34,752 bases of DNA from positions 1 through 34,752 of the forward strand of contig WRKF01000177.1 of assembly GCA_009778165.1 (NCBI GenBank), given 5' to 3'. The stretch is from Defluviitaleaceae bacterium (GTDB lineage: Bacteria; Bacillota; Clostridia; Lachnospirales; UBA5962). Position numbers and translations under genes: made by a program. Within the stretch, counting starts at the first letter, position 1. Each line of letters opens with the position of its first letter. Shown here in pieces: positions 14,127-20,232 of this stretch. The notes beneath the pieces were generated by a model. The model saw nothing but the letters and a program-made list of their open reading frames with translations. It did no database searches and was not told the origin of the DNA.

Positions 14127-15158
14127 ATGAACGAAACAACGGCAGATATTGTCAAGGAAGTTAAGCAAATAATTGAGCAGACCCGTAAGCAAGTAGCCCT
14201 TGCCGTAAATAATGAATTATTGATTGCATATTGGCACATAGGACGTTTAATCGCCGGTCAATCTAGCGGCTTGAATAATTTTACTGCTAGAAAGTTTATT
14301 CTTGCCCTCTCTAAGTCCCTAACAGATGAGTTTGGGCGCGGGTTTTCTCGTTCCAATTTATTTTGCATGAGGAACTTTTATTTAAATTACCCTGATGTCC
14401 AAACGGTGTCTGGACAGTTAAGTTGGTCGCATTATTGCGAGCTTTTATCTGTATCCGATAAAGAGGCAAGAAGATTTTACGAAAAAGAATGCTTAAATTC
14501 TAAATGGTCGGTTCGAGAACTTAGCAGACAGATTGATACCGCTCTGTTTGAGCGTTTACTGCTTTCAGATGGTACGCCTAACAAACAAAAAGTTTTAGAA
14601 TTAGCAAGAGAAGGTCAAGCACTCCATAAGGCCGAGGACATTGTAAAAGACCCATATGTTTTGGAATTTCTTGGTTTACAAAACCATAAAGTAGTAAAAG
14701 AAAGCAACTTAGAGAAAAAATTATTAGAACATATAGAAGATTTTTTACTGGAACTTGGACGTGGATTTATGTTCGTAGGTTCGCAACAACGTGTAACAAT
14801 AAACAATGTTCATTACGCGGTAGATTTGGTATTTTATAACAAGATATTAAAAGCCTATGTTCTGATTGACTTAAAAATGGGGAAATTTAAATTAGAAAAT
14901 GCCGGGCAAATGAATGGATATATAAATTACTATAAAACCGAAATAAATTCACCGGATGACAACCCACCCATCGGCATTATATTGTGTGCCAATAAAGATG
15001 CAATAGCTGCCGAATTTGCTTTGGGAGGCTTAGAAAATCATATTTTTGCCTCAAAATATACTCTTTTGATACCTGATAAAGACCAGTTAATTAAACAAGT
15101 AGAGTATGTTCTAGCACAAAATGAAGTTGATGAAACGGAATGTCAAAGTGGGGCGTAG
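14127..15158 (+). CDS. PDDEXK nuclease-domain protein (DUF1016, YhcG-like)
   Basis: A 343-residue protein of the DUF1016/YhcG family. The N-terminal domain is helical (EQTRKQVALAVNNELLIAYWHIGRLIA). The C-terminal part is a predicted PD-(D/E)xK nuclease domain with DLVFYN near residue 235, IDLKMGKFK near 250 and GQMNGYINYY near 265. Family members are often found near restriction or mobile-element genes; the biochemical role is not settled. I start at ATG 14127 because homologues begin here. The frame is open to 14046, but that extension overlaps a direct repeat and reads as unrelated sequence. Flanking repeats suggest it arrived as a unit. Confidence 0.85.
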   Translation: MNETTADIVKEVKQIIEQTRKQVALAVNNELLIAYWHIGRLIAGQSSGLNNFTARKFILALSKSLTDEFGRGFSRSNLFCMRNFYLNYPDVQTVSGQLSWSHYCELLSVSDKEARRFYEKECLNSKWSVRELSRQIDTALFERLLLSDGTPNKQKVLELAREGQALHKAEDIVKDPYVLEFLGLQNHKVVKESNLEKKLLEHIEDFLLELGRGFMFVGSQQRVTINNVHYAVDLVFYNKILKAYVLIDLKMGKFKLENAGQMNGYINYYKTEINSPDDNPPIGIILCANKDAIAAEFALGGLENHIFASKYTLLIPDKDQLIKQVEYVLAQNEVDETECQSGA

Positions 15159-15263
15159 TTTTAAATTTTTCTACGCCTTGCTTTGTTATCATCCTTTAGA
15201 AAATGCTCCTTTCAACTTTTACGCAATCTTCTGAATGCACCACAAACGTGGCAGTTGCACTAT

Positions 15264-15289
15264 AAGGCATTTTCAGAAATATTTATCAA
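15264..15289 (+). repeat. Right direct repeat flanking the DUF1016 gene
   Basis: A 26-base segment beginning AAGGCATTTTCA, near-identical to 14057-14082. It lies about 105 bases past the DUF1016 stop. The remaining sequence up to 15350 holds nothing recognisable. Confidence 0.65.
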
Positions 15290-15354
15290 TAGGTAAAATG
15301 TAAAATGGCTGTGCCTGTAAAGGAAGATATTTAAAGATATAAATAATTCAAAAG

Positions 15355-15385
15355 GCGGCAGGGGAATAAAATCCCTGCCGCTTTT
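15355..15385 (+). terminator. Intrinsic terminator after the DUF1016 gene
   Basis: GCGGCAGGG (15355-15363) pairs perfectly with CCCTGCCGC (15373-15381) around a nine-base loop and is followed by TTTT on the plus strand. It probably ends the rpiB-nitroreductase-DUF1016 transcript. Confidence 0.85.
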
Positions 15386-15463
15386 ATGTTGCTATAGGAA
15401 ATGTTTTGCGTTTCTCATGCTGTATAATTAAATTATCGCGGGAAAGGAGGACACCCAATCATT

Positions 15464-15901
15464 ATGCAAGAGTTTATTAAATCATCGATCAGCGTTTTGC
15501 ATGACAAACTGCCTAAACAGCTTATACACGGCAACCTATGTGTAGATACCGCTGTTTATGAAAACGGTGAGGTTGTAGGCTTCAAGGGTTTTGAGATTTA
15601 CAACTTGTCTTTTCCTCGAATTTATGACATCACGTGGGGTGCGGGCGAAATAACATACCAGCCAACAGTTGATGTGTATCTAAATACATTAACGGAAATG
15701 CTCAAGGGCTATGACAGCATAAGTCCGTTGACCGCAGAGGAAAAGCAGTCGGTCTATCATGTAATTTGTGCCACTTATTTGAAAGGGCAAAAATATTACA
15801 TTGAAACAGAATCAAATTTAACACCGGATTTAATGGCACGCGGAAACAAAGCAATGGCATTCCTTGCTAATAACAAAGAAAAATTCATGAATCTGTTGTA
15901 G
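15464..15901 (+). CDS. Truncated aminoglycoside-phosphotransferase-like C-terminal domain
   Basis: A 145-residue protein matching only the C-terminal lobe of the APH/choline-kinase-like fold. LIHGNLCVDTAVYENGEVVGFKG (about residues 21-43) is in the position of the catalytic loop HGDxxxxN, but the aspartate is N and the final asparagine is T. The later metal-binding aspartate region reads KGFEIYN. The ATP-binding N-lobe is missing. Despite this, the gene has a TATAAT-like promoter near 15423-15428 and a strong AAAGGAGG site 13 bases before ATG, so it may still be made, without kinase activity. A recent remnant or a repurposed pseudokinase are both possible. Confidence 0.65.
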   Translation: MQEFIKSSISVLHDKLPKQLIHGNLCVDTAVYENGEVVGFKGFEIYNLSFPRIYDITWGAGEITYQPTVDVYLNTLTEMLKGYDSISPLTAEEKQSVYHVICATYLKGQKYYIETESNLTPDLMARGNKAMAFLANNKEKFMNLL

Positions 15902-15905
15902 CGCA

Positions 15906-15965
15906 ATCGGGTAGGAGGCTACCCATTAATTGGGTAGCCAACCTCCCACACCACCGTGCGTAAAA
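15906..15965 (-). mobile_element. Group II intron 3'-end fragment
   Basis: Read on the minus strand, this piece has ACGGTGGTGTGGGAGG, as in the 3' part of domain V and the following joint of bacterial group II introns. A domain VI-like hairpin follows (GGCTACCC, AATTAAT loop, GGGTAGCC), and it ends with CCTACCCGAT, like intron 3' boundaries. The rest of the intron and its reverse transcriptase are absent; the homology stops inside domain V near 15965. The identification rests on remembered motif resemblance. Confidence 0.55.
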
Positions 15966-16008
15966 AAGCATGAAAAAGCCCGACAAGCGGTTTACGCTCC
16001 TGTCGGGC
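15961..16008 (-). terminator. Intrinsic terminator on the minus strand
   Basis: GCCCGACA (15978-15985) pairs with TGTCGGGC (16001-16008), with an inner AGCG/CGCT extension. On the minus strand the stem is followed by TTTTTCATGCTTTTTT. It lies just past the coding remnant at 16031-16156 and probably served that lost gene and the ParB-like gene. Confidence 0.8.
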
Positions 16009-16030
16009 CGAAATCAAGCAATGAGTTATT

Positions 16031-16156
16031 TTACTTTTCGTTGAGGTACGATTGGAGTTCAGCTATTAGCCTTGTTTGCTCTGCAATGGTAGCCTCGGCT
16101 TCATCCGCTCTGTTTCGTTCTCGCTCTAGTCTGTCGTAAGTGCTTATTAGGCAGGT
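16031..16156 (-). pseudogene. C-terminal coiled-coil remnant of a lost gene
   Basis: An open stretch of 41 codons without a start codon reads DRLERERNRADEAEATIAEQ and ends SYLNEK before TAA. Its composition, sense and a good terminator just downstream show it is the tail of a real gene. Such charged tails occur at the ends of Rpn-like and Uma2-like PD-(D/E)xK proteins, but the fragment is too short to assign. An in-frame TAA and the stop of the ParB-like gene lie directly upstream. Confidence 0.55.
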
Positions 16157-16159
16157 TTA

Positions 16160-16774
16160 TTATGGTAGACTGTTAAAAAAGTCATCACAAAATTTATGCC
16201 ATTTTAATTTGTATTCATCATCACTTAAAAGCTCCATATCTGAAATACTGAATATTTGCTGTTTTATTGCTTCATCAACAAAATAAAAAATATATTCATC
16301 ATATTCGTCGAGATAAACAAATACAGAAGTATAGCCAAAATCGAGAGCCGCTCTTAATCTGGTATGACCATCAAGCGAAATACATTTGCCGTCTTTAATG
16401 GTTATTGGTATAAAAATATCATCGTGATGTTTTATCCATTTTTTACAATTTTCGAGCTTTTTTTCATTGATATAGAATTGACTTGGTTGTATTTTTGATA
16501 TTTCAAATAAATATGGTTGACTTTGTGAATTTACAAATAATACACAGCCGTCTTCATCTTTTATTGATAATATAAAATTAGAATAAAATAAAAATTCTTT
16601 AATTACTTCATTTATATATTGCTTAGTATTGGTAAAAAGTGTTGCTTCCCGTTTATTAATCTTAAAAAAATACTTGCAAGTTCTATCTTCGGTAAAGAAA
16701 CAACAGGCACCGAAATTTAATTCTTCAGCAGTAAACATTTCCATGTCATTAATCTCCGCTCTTTTTATCTCCAT
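16160..16774 (-). CDS. ParB-like domain protein
   Basis: A 204-residue protein. The segment near residues 130-155 (KCISLDGHTRLRAALDFGY, then VFVYL) matches the core of the ParB/sulfiredoxin-like fold, where DGHxRxxAA binds nucleotide. The N-terminal half (CCFFTEDRTCKYFF) is not recognised. There is no helix-turn-helix partition domain, so this is not a chromosome-partition ParB; small stand-alone members often sit in mobile or defence DNA. ATG 16774 has GGAGG five bases upstream. It is transcribed from a -10 inside the adjacent 108-bp repeat (copy A) and stands as a single-gene unit. Confidence 0.65.
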   Translation of the reverse strand: MEIKRAEINDMEMFTAEELNFGACCFFTEDRTCKYFFKINKREATLFTNTKQYINEVIKEFLFYSNFILSIKDEDGCVLFVNSQSQPYLFEISKIQPSQFYINEKKLENCKKWIKHHDDIFIPITIKDGKCISLDGHTRLRAALDFGYTSVFVYLDEYDEYIFYFVDEAIKQQIFSISDMELLSDDEYKLKWHKFCDDFFNSLP

Positions 16775-16790
16775 ACTAACCTCCAAAATA

Positions 16791-16897
16791 CAAATTAACT
16801 CGCCACCGCCAAAAGAACACAGTATCGAACAAAATAATTATACCACACCCAACCCACCAATTTCTACCCTAGTTTTTTTGTTCTTCGGAGTAAGTCG
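16791..16897 (-). repeat. Promoter-bearing dispersed repeat, family 1, copy A
   Basis: A ~107-bp repeat, also present at 18404-18512 and 20079-20188 in the same orientation. On the minus strand it carries the extended -10 sequence TGTGGTATAAT (16837-16847), placed to drive the ParB-like gene about 65 bases downstream. AAGAACA and TGTTCTT near its two ends form an inverted repeat. Confidence 0.85.
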
Positions 16898-16906
16898 CAG
16901 TAAAAG

Positions 16907-16930
16907 GGCGGATTTTTCGCAAATTCCGCC
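16907..16930 (-). terminator. Terminator after the Rpn-like fragment
   Basis: GGCGGA (16907-16912) and TCCGCC (16925-16930) with further AT pairs inside. On the minus strand the stem is followed by CTTTTA. It is placed about 25 bases after the stop of the gene at 16954. Confidence 0.6.
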
Positions 16931-16953
16931 TTTATGAGTTGGTTAGATAGTTT

Positions 16954-17163
16954 TTATTTTTTAAGGCTTTGCACCCATTCAATGGGCATTTCTACATTAT
17001 CGGCTACTTCATCGGGGGCGTAGCCTTTTCTTAACATTTTAAGGGCGGTTTCTCGCCTGGCTTTTTCTTGCCCTTTTTCTTGGCTTTCCCCTCTAAGCCT
17101 ATCAAATGTACCATCTTTCTCAAAATGGTCAAAAATAATTTGTCGCACAGCAGCACTACTCAT
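16954..17163 (-). CDS. Internal 69-residue Rpn C-terminal product (RpnS-like candidate)
   Basis: Inside the Rpn-like remnant, AAAGGAGGT (fwd 17171-17179) stands seven bases before an in-frame ATG (17161-17163), a far better initiation site than any upstream. The product would start MSSAAVRQIIFDHFEKDGTF and end EWVQSLKK. The paralogue at 19328-19654 has the same arrangement and the same 69-residue length. In E. coli, Rpn genes are reported to make a short C-terminal protein from an internal start that blocks the full-length nuclease; this site matches that idea (inference). Expression here would need a promoter upstream. Confidence 0.5.
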   Translation of the reverse strand: MSSAAVRQIIFDHFEKDGTFDRLRGESQEKGQEKARRETALKMLRKGYAPDEVADNVEMPIEWVQSLKK

Positions 17164-17457
17164 AACTAATACCTCCTTTAAAATTGACTGGTTTGCATCA
17201 AACACCCTATTGAGATAAGGATTTTCTTTTCCCAATGAACCATACTGGCTGAAAGCATCAAACACTTCTTGCATATCCATTTTTGTTAAACTGCTTCGCA
17301 AGTTTTTAAGAAAGACATTTTCCTCTGCGGTCAGCTTCTTGCTTTCGATTATTTGTATCTTAAAAGTATCGCCTCTAACGTAGTATATGCCGTTATTAAC
17401 TTCTTCAACCTCAAACCCTGCGATTAAATGGGCATTAGCTTTATAGTATTTTTTGCA
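16954..17457 (-). pseudogene. Rpn-like PD-(D/E)xK protein lacking its N-terminus
   Basis: The frame is open from 17457 to the stop at 16954, but no start codon suits the upstream part. It reads LIAGFEVEEVNNGIYYVRGD, then IIESKKLTAEENVFLKNLRS, then a helical tail ending ALKMLRKGYAPDEVADNVEM. This matches the middle and C-terminal part of Rpn-type transposase-like nucleases, whose catalytic N-terminal half is missing. The open frame overlaps the end of a GNAT gene by 17 bases, which marks the junction where foreign DNA replaced the 5' half. A start at TTG 17301 would give 115 residues. The region from 17163 onward has its own strong initiation site. Confidence 0.6.
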
Positions 17458-17890
17458 TTAATACAGCATCCTCTTTACCCCTTGGCTTCAATGGATAATA
17501 ATTCTTCTTTAACCCATATTCAATAAACCCATGCTTTTTGTAAAGACTTATTGCTGTCTGATTACTCTGCCTTACCTCTAGCAAAAGGATTTGGTTTCCA
17601 TTCGCTTTTGCAATACCCATGATGTCCAGTAAGAGTTTTTGTCCGATTCCTTTGTTTCTGTAGCGAAAATCAACTGAGATATTATTAATATGACAACCAT
17701 CACGAAGGTTAATTATACTGCACGAACCTACTACTCTTCCATCAATCACGGCAACTCTGAAAGACGTAAATATTCTGCGGAACAATAAAGCCGATGCAAG
17801 TGACAGTTTCTCCTTAAAGCTGGAGAAGTAATAAGTATCTATGACATAAACATCCTTAATATGCCGCTTTTCCAAATCTATTATCTGCAT
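17441..17890 (-). CDS. GNAT N-acetyltransferase (RimI-like)
   Basis: A 149-residue acetyl-CoA-dependent acetyltransferase. Motif A is clear: NISVDFRYRNKGIGQKLL (about residues 70-87, with the acetyl-CoA-binding RxxGxG). ILLLEVRQSNQTAISLYKKH (about 99-118) and GFIEYGLKKNYY follow, as in RimI-type enzymes. The substrate is unknown; its divergence suggests a small molecule or peptide target rather than ribosomal S18. The start has AAGGAG eight bases upstream. Its last 17 bases overlap the open frame of the Rpn-like remnant, so this gene was probably joined to that locus by recombination. Confidence 0.85.
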   Translation of the reverse strand: MQIIDLEKRHIKDVYVIDTYYFSSFKEKLSLASALLFRRIFTSFRVAVIDGRVVGSCSIINLRDGCHINNISVDFRYRNKGIGQKLLLDIMGIAKANGNQILLLEVRQSNQTAISLYKKHGFIEYGLKKNYYPLKPRGKEDAVLMQKIL

Positions 17891-17906
17891 GTGCCACTCC
17901 TTAGGA

Positions 17907-17959
17907 AGCTATTCCTCTTAATTTTATTTTAAAAAGGGCTGGAATTAAGTGGAATAGCT
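17907..17959. repeat. Long inverted repeat between two cassette genes
   Basis: Arms 17907-17923 and 17943-17959 are complementary at 16 of 17 positions (AGCTATTCC...CTTAATT) with a 19-base loop. The element fills the gap between the GNAT gene and the small membrane protein gene and ends close to the GNAT ribosome-binding site. No T-run follows, so it is not an obvious terminator. Confidence 0.6.
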
Positions 17960-17969
17960 ATAATGCCTA

Positions 17970-18380
17970 TTAGCGTAATATATACACTACAATTCCAGTT
18001 AAATTGAGGGGTACCAAAAATAACAGTATCAAATGGAATGTATCTGGTATCAGCTTTGTATCCGAAGGTTTAATAATATGGTGTGTTTTGGAGAAAAACT
18101 CATTATAGCCTTTTATCTTTTTTTTACTTGGCCAAATCATATGTTTTACTGTGGTCATAAAAAGGACTAATGTACCAAGCGACATAAAGCCCAACATAAA
18201 CCATTGCCCCATACCGGGCCATATCCAAAATACAATTACTGATACCAAATAAGGTACCCAAAAAACCATATCAATTGGTTCATTTTTTAGGCAGGATTCT
18301 ACCAAGATGAAATCCTTAATTTTAAACCCTGTAACATTTAATGAATAAAATAAAAACGTACTCAATACCAACCAACGCAT
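17970..18380 (-). CDS. Small polytopic membrane protein, unknown function
   Basis: A 136-residue protein with about four hydrophobic segments: near residues 2-17, 35-53, 58-80 and 115-135. It is rich in W and F, for example VIVFWIWPGMGQWFML. No family is recognised. I start at ATG 18380, which has GGGGAGG and AAGGA upstream; the longer frame to 18446 runs through the family 1 repeat and is not credible. It is a single-gene unit read from the -10 in repeat copy B and is followed by the inverted repeat at 17907-17959. Confidence 0.65.
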   Translation of the reverse strand: MRWLVLSTFLFYSLNVTGFKIKDFILVESCLKNEPIDMVFWVPYLVSVIVFWIWPGMGQWFMLGFMSLGTLVLFMTTVKHMIWPSKKKIKGYNEFFSKTHHIIKPSDTKLIPDTFHLILLFLVPLNLTGIVVYILR

Positions 18381-18403
18381 AATATTCCTTACCTCCCCAT
18401 AAT

Positions 18404-18512
18404 ATAAATTAACTCGCCACCACCAAAAGAACACAGTATCGGACAAAAATAATTATACCACACTCGATCCACCAATTTCTACCCTCAATTCTTTGTTCTT
18501 CGGAGTAAGTCG
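18404..18512 (-). repeat. Promoter-bearing dispersed repeat, family 1, copy B
   Basis: The second ~109-bp copy. It keeps a perfect TGTGGTATAAT on the minus strand (-10 at 18452-18457) ahead of the small membrane protein gene, and the AAGAACA/TGTTCTT pair near its ends. Beyond it, from 18513 to about 18620, nothing is recognisable. Confidence 0.85.
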
Positions 18513-18623
18513 TGGGGTATTTTTCATAAAATCATCTGCCAAACATACTGGCAAGCGGATTAGAATTAACCGCTGATTGTAGTTAACTGTTATCAACTGC
18601 GAATCTGTGTTGTATTTAGACTC

Positions 18624-18750
18624 TCATTCCGAAGTATTATGCTTCATCTCAACTAACTCCAACACCTCCGAACCCCTCACACCCTCATCCGCCCAAAAGT
18701 TCCAGATAAGCAATAACATCCCGAATATTCTTTATACCAGTAAGATACAT
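18624..18750 (-). pseudogene. Possible frameshifted coding remnant
   Basis: Just past the MazF stop, the minus strand reads MYLTGIKNIRDVIAYLELLG and then stops. An overlapping frame continues coding-like, reading ADEGVRGSEVLELVEM and ending HNTSE. One frameshift would join them. The sequence looks protein-like in composition but is not recognised and has only a weak ribosome-binding site, so chance cannot be excluded. Confidence 0.25.
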
Positions 18751-18760
18751 AATCAACCGC

Positions 18761-19099
18761 TTACGCACCAATCAACTCCACCAGCCTGCTTCTAACCTTT
18801 TCCAAAACCTCTAACTGCACACTACCAAAATATTTTAACACTATTTTTTGCGAAAGCGTATATATTTTGTCAACCCGAATATTTGACGGCACTTTTAACA
18901 CGCCGTTTATCATATCGTCATTTATTATTGGTACAGAATATGGCTTGTTATCCGCAACGGACGTTACCGCCATAACAATAATATCGTCCGCTACATCATT
19001 ATACGAATTTTTGGACACCACAAAAACAGGTCGCCGTTTTTGCGAAGATAAATCTGTAAACGGCAACGGAATCAGTAGAATATCGCCCTGTTTATACAT
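18761..19099 (-). CDS. MazF/PemK-type toxin, module 1
   Basis: A 112-residue toxin of the MazF/PemK family, which cleaves mRNA at short sequences. The family signature is clear at the start: GDILLIPLPFTDLSSQKRRP (about residues 5-24) followed by VFVVS. The beta strand with VDKIYTLSQK near 80-90 is also conserved. The start ATG (19097-19099) overlaps the last bases of the upstream antitoxin gene by eight, the usual toxin-antitoxin arrangement. Upstream ORF extension is not supported. The second MazF-type toxin in this window has the same length but a different sequence. Confidence 0.85.
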   Translation of the reverse strand: MYKQGDILLIPLPFTDLSSQKRRPVFVVSKNSYNDVADDIIVMAVTSVADNKPYSVPIINDDMINGVLKVPSNIRVDKIYTLSQKIVLKYFGSVQLEVLEKVRSRLVELIGA

Positions 19100-19298
19100 C
19101 GTTCCAAACCTCGTCGTCAACATCGTTATACCAAAAATCAGTGCTAGATTCACTGATTGCTTGCAAATCTTGCCCCAATTTTTCGGTATCACGATTTTTC
19201 ACAAATTGCATAAACCTATAAACCTCTGCAAGTTGGGATTCTTGCAAGGTTTCGGCTAGGTTTTGGATTGCTTGCTTGCTGTATGTTAAAGTTGACAT
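19092..19298 (-). CDS. Antitoxin partner of MazF module 1
   Basis: A 68-residue acidic protein with a helical N-terminal half (TYSKQAIQNLAETLQESQLA) and an acidic C-terminal tail ending DDEVWNDV, as expected of a toxin-wrapping antitoxin tail. It precedes and overlaps the MazF-type toxin. It is not a classical AbrB-fold MazE; it resembles the short helical DUF2281-like antitoxins. ATG 19298 follows AAAGGAG, which rules out the longer frame to 19352. It starts 30 bases after the Rpn-like fragment's stop. Confidence 0.75.
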   Translation of the reverse strand: MSTLTYSKQAIQNLAETLQESQLAEVYRFMQFVKNRDTEKLGQDLQAISESSTDFWYNDVDDEVWNDV

Positions 19299-19327
19299 TT
19301 TTGCTCCTTTCGACCTGTGGGCTTTAC

Positions 19328-19654
19328 CTATTGTATCAGGCTTTGCACCCATTCAATGGGCATTTCTACGTACTCTGATACCTTTAATGCGGATAATCCA
19401 TCTCTTAGCATTTTAAGGGCGGTTTCACGAGCCTTTTTTTCTCGCCCTTTTTCTTGTTCTTCGTTTCTAAATTTATCTAAAGTACCATCTTTCTCAAAAT
19501 GGTCAAAAATAATTTTCCTCACAGCAACATCAGTCATCGCTAAAACCTCCTCCAAAATTGATTGGTTTGCACCCAATACTCTATTAAGATAAATATTTAC
19601 TTTTTCCAATATTCCGTATTTTCTGTACGCCTCAAACACTTCTTGTATATCCAT
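19328..19654 (-). CDS. Rpn-like C-terminal fragment, copy 2, with internal start
   Basis: A 108-residue ORF starting MDIQEVFEAYRKYGILEKVN, homologous over its whole length to the remnant at 16954-17301, including the tail ALKMLRDGLSALKVSEYVEM. No ribosome-binding site precedes its first ATG. Inside, GGAGGAGG (fwd 19546-19553) stands eight bases before ATG 19535-19537, giving a 69-residue product, as in copy 1. Sequence upstream of the first ATG shows weak similarity to copy 1 in a shifted frame (INSLKL beside SSLTK), so the rest of the gene decayed while the C-terminal part stayed open. An orphan RpnS-like inhibitor is a possible function (inference). Confidence 0.55.
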   Translation of the reverse strand: MDIQEVFEAYRKYGILEKVNIYLNRVLGANQSILEEVLAMTDVAVRKIIFDHFEKDGTLDKFRNEEQEKGREKKARETALKMLRDGLSALKVSEYVEMPIEWVQSLIQ

Positions 19655-19736
19655 TTAGTTTCAGACTGTTTATTGCATCGTTCAAAATCTAGGTTAATGC
19701 AAACTGCTCCATTTTTGCGGGCGGATAGGTTAGTGG

Positions 19737-20054
19737 TTAATTTGTACGCTCTAATGGCTCCAACGATAATATTTCTTTGCCTAATTTTTTCGCGTATTCT
19801 ATTTCGCTTTTTGTGCTGCTTCCAATATACCCATTCATATTAACAACATAAATTGTATCACTTATGTCTATCTTTTTGCGATGTATTTTATCCAGCATTT
19901 CTCCATCAAGTCCTTCATGTTTTTGGCCCTCAGTATTATAAACACATTGAATTACAGCATATCCTCGTTTTAACTCTAATTCCTCTGAAATTTTCATCAT
20001 TTCATTTGAAAATTTCATACTCCCGCATATTGTTGCTACCTTAATACTATTCAT
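19737..20054 (-). CDS. Nucleoside 2-deoxyribosyltransferase-like protein
   Basis: A 105-residue protein starting MNSIKVATICGSMKF. The N-terminal strand plus CGS loop, and the later DTIYVVNMNGYIGSSTKSEIEYAKKLGKEI, match the small nucleoside 2-deoxyribosyltransferase-like fold (DUF4406/YtoQ type). The serine and glutamate of SxxSEIEYA sit where such enzymes bind the sugar and form the covalent intermediate. The actual substrate is unknown. ATG 20054 follows AGAGGGA. It is a single-gene unit read from the TATACT box in repeat copy C. Confidence 0.7.
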   Translation of the reverse strand: MNSIKVATICGSMKFSNEMMKISEELELKRGYAVIQCVYNTEGQKHEGLDGEMLDKIHRKKIDISDTIYVVNMNGYIGSSTKSEIEYAKKLGKEILSLEPLERTN

Positions 20055-20078
20055 AAAATCCCTCTTTCTGTCGATAAT

Positions 20079-20188
20079 ATAAATTAACTCGCCACCACCA
20101 AAAGAACACGGTGTCGAACAAAATAAGTATACCACACCCGACCCACCAATTTCTATCCTCAATTTTTTCTATTCTTTGGAGTAGGTCG
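20079..20188 (-). repeat. Promoter-bearing dispersed repeat, family 1, copy C
   Basis: The third ~110-bp copy, more diverged. Its extended -10 reads TGTGGTATACT (-10 box at 20126-20131). The left-end AAGAACA is kept but the right-end partner is altered (TATTCTT). It lies ahead of the nucleoside deoxyribosyltransferase-like gene and after pgcA. Confidence 0.8.
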
Positions 20189-20232
20189 GAAGATATTTTT
20201 CATTTGGGAACATATAAATATAGCATCAAAAG

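Noticed and set aside
16160-16774. Chromosome-partition ParB
   Set aside because: Only the small ParB-like nucleotide-binding core is visible; there is no helix-turn-helix, no ParA gene and no parS-like site.
17970-18446. Longer start for the small membrane protein
   Set aside because: The extension runs through the -10 region of the family 1 repeat; ATG 18380 has a good ribosome-binding site.
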